64,000 nucleotides of DNA from Klebsiella pneumoniae (GTDB lineage: Bacteria > Pseudomonadota > Gammaproteobacteria > Steroidobacterales > Steroidobacteraceae): contig CAMCBU010000006.1 of the NCBI GenBank assembly GCA_945873095.1, forward strand, positions 26,385 to 90,384. Direction: 5' to 3'. Position 1 is the first letter of the stretch, and each line of letters begins with the position of its first letter. The notes under the pieces were generated by a model, which had not been told where the DNA came from, did no database searches, and saw only the letters and a list, made by a program, of their open reading frames with translations. This document shows, in pieces, positions 58,756-64,000 of the stretch. The position numbers and the translations under genes were made by a program.

Positions 58756-58760
58756 CTTTG

Positions 58761-58807
58761 GAGGAACGCGAACGTTCCTCAGGCTTTCATTCTCTGGATC
58801 AGAGAAT
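58761..58807 (-). other. two stacked hairpins in the lipoprotein 3' UTR
   Basis: Perfect stem GAGGAACG/CGTTCCTC (58761-58768 with 58773-58780) closing a CGAA tetraloop, and ATTCTCT/AGAGAAT (58789-58795 with 58801-58807) with a five-base loop that begins at the stop codon. With the terminator they make a three-hairpin 3' UTR of under 100 bases. Confidence 0.75.
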
Positions 58808-59037
58808 TACTGAGCCGGAGCAGCCTCAGCCGGAGCGGCAGCGGCGTCGGCCGGAGCAGCGGCATCGGCCGGAGCAGCGGCATCAGCCGGAGCGGCCTCA
58901 GCAGGAGCGGCCTCTTCGGCAGCCGGAGCGGCTTCTTCGGCAGCCGGAGCTTCGGCCGGAGCCTCAGCAGGCTTGCCACCACAGGCGGTCAGAGCGAAAG
59001 CCGCGAGAACAGCGGCGAGAGCGAGCTTCGTGTTCAT
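58807..59037 (-). CDS. small Ala/Pro/Glu-rich lipoprotein
   Basis: A 76-residue lipoprotein precursor. The signal MNTKLALAAVLAAFALTAC ends in lipobox LTAC with Cys19, followed by GGKPAEAPAEAPA. The mature part of about 57 residues is almost only Ala, Pro, Glu and Asp, made of AAPAEE and AAPADA units. It is acidic and probably disordered. It has a 5' region of about 75 bases with a candidate promoter, and a structured 3' UTR with terminator, features of an abundant mRNA. No family is recognised; a periplasmic spacer or envelope-associated role is only a guess. Confidence 0.8.
   Translation of the reverse strand: MNTKLALAAVLAAFALTACGGKPAEAPAEAPAAEEAAPAAEEAAPAEAAPADAAAPADAAAPADAAAAPAEAAPAQ
58813..58972 (-). 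repeat. degenerate 15-18-base repeats encoding Ala-Pro-Ala-Asp/Glu
   Basis: The coding strand repeats units of the type GCCGGAGC(A/G)GC with TC(A/G/T) steps (plus-strand view) about nine times. The clearest tandem is an 18-base unit around 58832-58884 that encodes PADAAA. Such repeats are prone to length change by slippage in frame. Confidence 0.7.
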
Positions 59038-59115
59038 GTCGTATACCCCAAAAAGTAGTGACACAGAAAATTCAAACAACCTAGCTAGTTTGTCTGGCGA
59101 TCAAATCGCGCGGGG

Positions 59116-59145
59116 ATTCTAGCAACCTTTGCCGAGAATTGGGAA
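59116..59145 (-). promoter_or_regulatory. candidate promoter of the small lipoprotein gene
   Basis: On the minus strand TTCCCA (59140-59145), 18-base spacer and TAGAAT (59116-59121). Four of six and five of six matches. It predicts a 5' UTR of about 75 bases that contains an AT-rich, unstructured stretch. Confidence 0.45.
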
Positions 59146-59264
59146 CCGCTCTTGCGGGAGCAGTCCGGCACCCGGGACAAGGTCGTGGCAGCCGCCTAGA
59201 ATTCGGGGGTGGGGTCGCTGTCGGCGCAGGACCTCGGGACCTCAACCGCGCTCAGGAATCTGTC

Positions 59265-60590
59265 ATGACCACCCCCTCCCTCGATCTGCTTTTCCAAGCT
59301 CACCTCGCCGAGCTGCGCTCGCGTACCGATCGGGCCTTGGCCGCATCCGGATTCGACGCGGTCATCGTGCAATCCGGGGAGCCGCTCGGTCTAGCGCGAG
59401 ACGACCAGCACTACCCGTACAAGGCACACCCCTATTTCAAATGGTGGGTCCCGCTCAACGATGCGGCAGGCTCGCTGCTCCACTACCGCGCAGGAACCCG
59501 TCCACAGCTCATTTTTTTCGTGGCGACCGACTTTTGGTACCAGCCCGCGGCGCTGCCTGACGCGCCCTGGGTCAACGAGTTCGACGTCGTGATCGTTCAC
59601 TCGCACGAGCAGGTACGCGGCGTGTTACCAACGGATCTGTCGCGCACCGCCTGGTTGGGCGATCCGCTACCGGAGCTCGGCGACTACGGCCTAGCGGCGT
59701 TGAACCCCGACGCCCTGCTGCGCCGGCTCGACTACACCCGAGCTCGCAAGACGCCGTACGAGATCGAGTGTCTGGCCGAAGCCAACCGAATCGCCCTGCG
59801 CGGGCATGCGGCGGCAGCGGCCTGTTTCGCGCAAGCCGGTAGCGAGTACGACATTCACCAAGCTTTCGTCGGCGCCTGTGGACAGCGAGAGCAAGAACTA
59901 CCCTACAACGCGATCGTGGCGCTGAACGCAGCTGGCTCGGTGTTGCACTACCAAATCCTGCAGCGCCAACGGCCGATGCAGCACCGCTCACTGTTGATCG
60001 ACGCGGGGGCGAGCTGTCGCGGGTACGGCAGCGATATCACCCGCAGCTACGCCGCTCGCGGTGCCGATTCGAGTTTCGTTGACTTGCTCACGCAGATGGA
60101 TGCCTTGCAGCGGCAGCTGTGCAGCCTCGTCAGACCGGGTGTCGATTGGCGCGATATCCACCAAGCCGCCGTCGAAAAAATCGCAGCGCTGCTGTGTTCG
60201 AGCGGGATCCTGCGCTGCAGCGCCGAAGAGGCGCTGACCTCAGGTGCGGCACGACTGTTCTTTCCGCATGGCATCGGCCATCTGCTGGGACTGCAGGTGC
60301 ACGATGTGGGTGGCGTCATGGCAGATGATCGGGGCGGGATGATTCCGAAGCCGCCGCTCGATCCGGCCCTGCGGCTCACCCGCCAACTCGAGCCGGGTTT
60401 CGTGGTCACGATGGAGCCCGGCCTCTATTTCGTCGAAGCCCTGCTCGGACCCGCCCGCGCATCACCGCAGGCGCAGCACATCGACTGGAACAAGATCGAC
60501 GCGCTCTCGCCCTACGGCGGCATACGCATCGAGGATAATCTCGTGGTCACCGACTCGGGCGCGCGCAACTTGACCCGCCAGAGCGCTTAG
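59265..60590 (+). CDS. pepQ: PepQ-like Xaa-Pro dipeptidase
   Basis: A 441-residue prolidase-type M24 metallopeptidase, close to E. coli PepQ in length (443). Metal ligands are the two Asp of [18 protein letters not shown], the His of [16 protein letters not shown], the Glu of TMEPGLYF and the Glu of [10 protein letters not shown]. The N-terminal domain has [21 protein letters not shown], as in PepQ. ATG at 59265 has CAGGAATC upstream. The TAG stop overlaps the rplQ stop in convergent orientation. The upstream region (59122-59264) has no recognised element besides the divergent lipoprotein promoter. Confidence 0.94.
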   Translation: MTTPSLDLLFQAHLAELRSRTDRALAASGFDAVIVQSGEPLGLARDDQHYPYKAHPYFKWWVPLNDAAGSLLHYRAGTRPQLIFFVATDFWYQPAALPDAPWVNEFDVVIVHSHEQVRGVLPTDLSRTAWLGDPLPELGDYGLAALNPDALLRRLDYTRARKTPYEIECLAEANRIALRGHAAAAACFAQAGSEYDIHQAFVGACGQREQELPYNAIVALNAAGSVLHYQILQRQRPMQHRSLLIDAGASCRGYGSDITRSYAARGADSSFVDLLTQMDALQRQLCSLVRPGVDWRDIHQAAVEKIAALLCSSGILRCSAEEALTSGAARLFFPHGIGHLLGLQVHDVGGVMADDRGGMIPKPPLDPALRLTRQLEPGFVVTMEPGLYFVEALLGPARASPQAQHIDWNKIDALSPYGGIRIEDNLVVTDSGARNLTRQSA

Positions 60591-61057
60591 GCGGCGGCTG
60601 CCTTCGCCTGCTTGGCCGGCGCCTTCCTGCCCGACGCCTTGGACTTCGCCTTGCCACGGGGCTTCTTGGCCGTCGTCTCGGCTTCCACCGCCGGCGTCGC
60701 AGCCTGATCGACCAACTGCATCAACGCCATCGGCGCGGCGTCTCCCGCGCGCGGCATCATGCGCAAAATGCGCGTGTAACCGCCGGCACGAGCCTTGAAA
60801 CGCGGGCCGAGATCGGCAAACAGTTTGTCGACGATCGCCTGATCGCGAAGACGCGCGAAAGCCAAGCGACGACGCGCCTCGCTGTCGGTCTTGGCGAGCG
60901 TGATGAGGGGCTCGACGACGCGACGCAATTCTTTGGCCTTCGGCAGCGTGGTGCGAATCGTCTCGTGACGCAGCAAAGCCACGCTCATGTTGCGCATGAG
61001 CGCATGACGGTGCGGAGCATTGCGCGACAGTTGCCGCCCTGAAAGTCGATGACGCAT
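60587..61057 (-). CDS. rplQ: ribosomal protein L17 with Lys/Ala tail
   Basis: A 156-residue L17; [37 protein letters not shown] segment (here [19 protein letters not shown]), [17 protein letters not shown] and [20 protein letters not shown] are conserved. The core ends near residue 118. A tail of about 30 residues rich in Lys, Ala and Arg follows ([18 protein letters not shown] then QAKAAAA). It is the last gene of the alpha operon, 57 bases after rpoA. Confidence 0.97.
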   Translation of the reverse strand: MRHRLSGRQLSRNAPHRHALMRNMSVALLRHETIRTTLPKAKELRRVVEPLITLAKTDSEARRRLAFARLRDQAIVDKLFADLGPRFKARAGGYTRILRMMPRAGDAAPMALMQLVDQAATPAVEAETTAKKPRGKAKSKASGRKAPAKQAKAAAA

Positions 61058-61114
61058 AACAAACCTCGATAAGTCAGTGGGACTTCCGGGCTACTCGCGA
61101 GCCCGGAACCCGAA

Positions 61115-62122
61115 TCACATCAAACCGCCACGTTCTTCTTCGTGGCGCAGGCTGGTCGGCGGCCAACCATCGAGACGCATGCCGAGCATCAAGCCGTGGC
61201 TCTGCAACACTTCCTTGATCTCGGTCAGCGACTTCTTGCCGAGGTTCGGGGTACGCAGCAGCTCGACTTCGGTGCGCTGCACGAGATCGCCGATGTAGTG
61301 GATGTTCTCGGCCTTCAGGCAGTTCGCACTGCGAACGGTGAGCTCGAGCTCATCGACCGGGCGCAACAGGATCGGGTCGAACTGAGCCGACTCGGACTTG
61401 CCGGAGGACTCTTCCTCACCCTGCAGGTCGACGAACACCGACAGCTGATCCTTCAGGATGCTGCCAGCGCGGCGGATCGCTTCTTCTGCATCGATCGTGC
61501 CGTTGGTCTCGATGTCGAGCACGAGCTTGTCGAGATCGGTGCGCTGTTCGACACGCGCCGCGTCTACCGAGTAGGTGACACGACGGATCGGGCTGAACGA
61601 CGCATCGAGCTGCAGCCGACCGATCGGACGTGCCGCTTCTTCGAAGGCGATACGCTGGGCAGCCGGGCGGTAGCCACGGCCGCGCTCGATGCGCAGCACC
61701 ATCGTCAACTCACCCGCCTTCGTCAAATTGGCGATGACGAGTTCCGGATTGACCACTTCGACATCGTGATCGGTCTGGATGTCACCCGCGGTGACCGGGC
61801 CCGGGCCCTTTTTCGAGAGGCGCAGTTCAGCCGAATCACGCGTGTGCATGCGGATGGCGACTTGCTTGAGGTTCAACAGGATGTCGACGACGTCCTCTTG
61901 AACGCCCTCGATGCTGGTGTACTCGTGCAGCACGCCCTCGATCTCCACTTCGGTGATCGCAGCGCCCGGCATGGACGACAGCAGTACGCGACGCAGCGCG
62001 TTGCCGAGCGTGTGGCCGAAACCGCGCTCGAACGGCTCGATGACCACACGCGCCTGACGCGGCGCGAGCGGGCTGACCTTCACCACGCGGGGCTTCAGGA
62101 ACTCGCCGACTGATCCATGCAT
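61115..62122 (-). CDS. rpoA: RNA polymerase alpha subunit
   Basis: A 335-residue alpha subunit. The N-terminal domain (residues 1-235) has [35 protein letters not shown] and [16 protein letters not shown] linker rich in Glu/Ser follows, then the C-terminal DNA- and activator-binding domain with [20 protein letters not shown] and [17 protein letters not shown]-family activator is encoded in this window, whose partner is this domain. Confidence 0.99.
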   Translation of the reverse strand: MHGSVGEFLKPRVVKVSPLAPRQARVVIEPFERGFGHTLGNALRRVLLSSMPGAAITEVEIEGVLHEYTSIEGVQEDVVDILLNLKQVAIRMHTRDSAELRLSKKGPGPVTAGDIQTDHDVEVVNPELVIANLTKAGELTMVLRIERGRGYRPAAQRIAFEEAARPIGRLQLDASFSPIRRVTYSVDAARVEQRTDLDKLVLDIETNGTIDAEEAIRRAGSILKDQLSVFVDLQGEEESSGKSESAQFDPILLRPVDELELTVRSANCLKAENIHYIGDLVQRTEVELLRTPNLGKKSLTEIKEVLQSHGLMLGMRLDGWPPTSLRHEEERGGLM

Positions 62123-62161
62123 TTTCGATTCCTCTTTCCTATTTCGAGAACGACCCGACGA

Positions 62162-62785
62162 TTACTTCGAGTACAACTCGACAACCAGATTTTCGTTGAT
62201 ATCCGGCAGAATTTCGTCACGGGCGGGCACCTGCTTGAAGACGCCCTTCATTTCTTTGTCGTTGACCTCGACCCACTCGGGGAGACCAACCTGAGAGGCG
62301 ATCTGTATCGCGTTCTGGATGCGGAGCTGCTTGCGCGCCTTCTCGCGAATCTGCACGACGTCACCGGCACGCATCTGGTAAGAGGCGATCGTCACCACCT
62401 CACCATTCACCTCGATGCCCTTGTGGCTGACGAGCTGCCGAGCCTCAGAGCGTGTCGCTGCAAAACCCATACGATAGACGACGTTGTCGAGACGGCACTC
62501 GAGCAGCTTCAGCAGGTTTTCACCCGTCGAGCCCGAGCGGCGTGCGGCCTCGGTGTAATAGTTGGCGAACTGACGCTCGAGCACGCCGTACATACGACGC
62601 AGCTTTTGCTTTTCACGCAACTGGCTGCCGTACTCCGACAGACGTGACTTGCGCTCGCCCTTGATTCCGCCCGGCGGAACCTGGAACTTGCACTTCGACT
62701 CGAGCGGCTTGACACCACTCTTCAAAAAAAGATCGGTGCCCTCGCGACGAGCGAGTTTGCACTTGGGACCAACATATCGGGCCAT
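62162..62785 (-). CDS. rpsD: ribosomal protein S4
   Basis: A 207-residue 30S assembly protein. [20 protein letters not shown] starts the protein, KCKFQVPPG and [26 protein letters not shown] follow, and an S4 RNA-binding domain covers the C-terminal half ([22 protein letters not shown]). In E. coli S4 represses the alpha operon through an rpsM leader pseudoknot; here the short rpmJ-rpsM gap was not analysed for it. Confidence 0.98.
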   Translation of the reverse strand: MARYVGPKCKLARREGTDLFLKSGVKPLESKCKFQVPPGGIKGERKSRLSEYGSQLREKQKLRRMYGVLERQFANYYTEAARRSGSTGENLLKLLECRLDNVVYRMGFAATRSEARQLVSHKGIEVNGEVVTIASYQMRAGDVVQIREKARKQLRIQNAIQIASQVGLPEWVEVNDKEMKGVFKQVPARDEILPDINENLVVELYSK

Positions 62786-62811
62786 CTGATGATTCCTCTT
62801 GCGTCGCTACG

Positions 62812-63210
62812 TCAGACGCGACGCTTCTTGGGAGGACGGCAGCCGTTGTGCGGAATCGGCGTGACGTCGGAAATGCTGGTGATCTTCAAGCCGCAGTTGT
62901 TCAAAGCACGAACGGCAGACTCGCGACCCGGGCCCGGGCCCGCGACACGAACTTCGACGTTGCGGAGACCGTGTTCTTGCGCTGCGACGCCCGCCTTCTC
63001 GGCGGCCACCTGCGCAGCGAACGGAGTCGACTTTCGCGAGCCGCGGAAACCGCAACCACCGGAGGTCGCCCACGAGAGTGTGTTCCCTTGGCGATCGGTG
63101 ATCGTGATGATCGTGTTGTTGAAGGATGCATGCACGTGCGCGATTCCATCGAGCACGTTCTTGCGAACCTTCTTCGGCTTTTTCCCGGCGGATTGCTTCT
63201 GTTCTGCCAT
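62812..63210 (-). CDS. rpsK: ribosomal protein S11
   Basis: A 132-residue S11 of the 30S platform. [58 protein letters not shown] and the C-terminal [14 protein letters not shown] are conserved. A Lys-rich N-terminus ([17 protein letters not shown]) is usual. It lies between rpsM and rpsD. Confidence 0.98.
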   Translation of the reverse strand: MAEQKQSAGKKPKKVRKNVLDGIAHVHASFNNTIITITDRQGNTLSWATSGGCGFRGSRKSTPFAAQVAAEKAGVAAQEHGLRNVEVRVAGPGPGRESAVRALNNCGLKITSISDVTPIPHNGCRPPKKRRV

Positions 63211-63234
63211 GTGCTATTGCCTGCTGAAAATCGG

Positions 63235-63612
63235 TTATTTGCCCGGAGGCGCGTTGAGCTTGACGGCGGCCTTGCGCGGACCCTTGCGCGTGCGCGCATT
63301 GGTGCGAGTGCGCTGGCCGCGCAGCGGGAGACCCTTGCGATGACGCAGGCCGCGATAGGTGCCGAGGTCCATCAATCGCTTGATGTTCATCGAAACCTCA
63401 CGACGCAGGTCGCCCTCGACCAAGCCTTTTGCGATCTGCGAACGCAAGGCGTTGACCTCGGCTTCCGTCAGATCCTTGACCTTGGTGGTCGGATCGACGC
63501 CTGCCTCGGCGCAAACCTTGCGTGCACGGGTTGTTCCCACACCGTAGATGTGGGTCAAACCGATGACAACGTGCTTGTTCATCGGGATATTGATGCCGGC
63601 GATACGTGCCAT
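63235..63612 (-). CDS. rpsM: ribosomal protein S13
   Basis: A 125-residue S13 at the head of the 30S subunit, contacting tRNA and the 50[72 protein letters not shown] segments are conserved. First of the classical alpha-operon genes after rpmJ. Confidence 0.98.
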   Translation of the reverse strand: MARIAGINIPMNKHVVIGLTHIYGVGTTRARKVCAEAGVDPTTKVKDLTEAEVNALRSQIAKGLVEGDLRREVSMNIKRLMDLGTYRGLRHRKGLPLRGQRTRTNARTRKGPRKAAVKLNAPPGK

Positions 63613-63669
63613 GTTTTCTGCCCCGAAGCCGCGGAAAAGCGCGGCATTCTACTTAAAAGCCTCTGACTC

Positions 63670-63783
63670 TCAACCCTGCCGCTGCTTGTGCCGCGGATCT
63701 TTGCAAATCACGTAGACGACACCGCGGCGCCGCACGATCTTGCAGTCCTTGCAAATTTTTTTGACGGATGGACGAACTTTCAT
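63670..63783 (-). CDS. rpmJ: ribosomal protein L36 (zinc-binding form)
   Basis: A 37-residue L36: [20 protein letters not shown] followed by [17 protein letters not shown]. Cys11, Cys14, Cys27 and His32 form the zinc site of the C+ form. It is one residue shorter than typical 38-residue versions. It lies between secY and rpsM, its conserved position, 16 bases after the secY stop. Confidence 0.97.
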   Translation of the reverse strand: MKVRPSVKKICKDCKIVRRRGVVYVICKDPRHKQRQG

Positions 63784-63799
63784 TTCAAGTACCCTTTGA

Positions 63800-64000
63800 T
63801 CACTGCGGCGCGCCGCCGCGTCCATAGCCCATCAGGTTGGCCTGCTTCAACAGACCGGGATACTGATGGGACATCAAATGCGCCTGCAGTTGCGCCATGA
63901 AATCCATGGCAACGACCACGACGATCAACAATGAGGTGCCACCGAACACGAACGGTACGCCGCCTTCGGCGAACAACACTTCGGGAACGATGCACACTGC
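63800..64000 (-). CDS. secY: preprotein translocase SecY, C-terminal part
   Basis: The last 66 codons of SecY, with the 5' part beyond the right edge. [19 protein letters not shown] is the conserved final transmembrane helix, followed by [19 protein letters not shown] and the MGYGR tail. SecY is the channel subunit of the SecYEG translocon. It precedes rpmJ as the end of the spc operon. Confidence 0.97.
   Translation of the reverse strand, partial: AVCIVPEVLFAEGGVPFVFGGTSLLIVVVVAMDFMAQLQAHLMSHQYPGLLKQANLMGYGRGGAPQ

Noticed and set aside
58813..58972. CRISPR-like array
   Set aside because: The regularity comes from in-frame codon repeats of a lipoprotein, with no spacers or cas genes.

Overview
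The window is a gene-dense, GC-rich chromosomal segment of a Gammaproteobacterium. Supporting linkages are the 3' end of the spc/alpha ribosomal operon (secY-rpmJ-rpsM-rpsK-rpsD-rpoA-rplQ), the UPF0149-pepP-ubiH-ubiI cluster divergent from zapA-6S RNA-fau, the phoH-ybeY-corC-lnt string, leuS-lptE and holA-nadD-rsfS-rlmH-maf-rng. A split glycine decarboxylase P protein, a Coq7-type ubiquinone hydroxylase and a TIGR02449 (ZapB-like) gene beside zapA point away from Enterobacterales, perhaps toward a Nevskiales/Steroidobacterales/Xanthomonadales-type lineage. That family placement is a guess. No phage, transposase, CRISPR array or classical defence genes are visible.

Layout. 1-10.4 kb (minus): a tightly packed run, HIT (partial), HAD phosphatase, ComB-like phosphatase, fold-III decarboxylase, Sua5/TsaC, DUF72, PfkB kinase, dgkA, gcvPB, gcvPA, gcvH and gcvT, all downstream of a tandem glycine riboswitch with an intrinsic terminator. 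10.8-14.2 kb (plus): DUF885 peptidase, ispG, phhB. 14.2-18.6 kb (minus): two ubiquinone flavin hydroxylases, pepP, UPF0149. 18.7-21.5 kb (plus): ZapB-like, zapA, 6S RNA, fau, EVE-domain protein, a 22-residue Lys/Ala microprotein and rpiA. 21.5-22.5 kb (minus): tRNA-Gln and rplM-rpsI. 22.7-30.1 kb: coq7, a CRP-like regulator, rpe-djlA, purC, pmbA, a short yjgA and purEK.

30.2-37.4 kb (minus): tldD, nitrilase, rng, maf, rlmH, rsfS, nadD, holA. 37.4-44.2 kb (plus): an apparently inserted metal (probably zinc) acquisition module, made of a His-rich TonB receptor, a His-rich DUF2796 protein, an ABC ATPase and permease, and a DUF3299 protein. HIT and proline iminopeptidase genes follow it. The module sits behind a 44-bp dyad operator and separates holA from lptE-leuS. 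44.2-55.2 kb (minus): HExxH protein, lptE, leuS, degP-like protease, lnt, corC, ybeY, phoH, miaB, ssb. 55.4-60.6 kb: uvrA, GNAT, a small Ala/Pro/Glu-rich lipoprotein and a PepQ-like prolidase. 60.6-64 kb: the alpha operon.

Most of the window is core metabolism, translation and envelope biogenesis organised in overlapping, translationally coupled operons. The most unusual elements are the zinc module with its large operator, the CRP homologue with altered cyclic-nucleotide contacts, the Lys/Ala microprotein with its own expression signals, the small repeat lipoprotein with a structured 3' region, and a recurring pattern of SD-less genes with a -10-like hexamer 6-8 bases before the start codon (candidate leaderless mRNAs).
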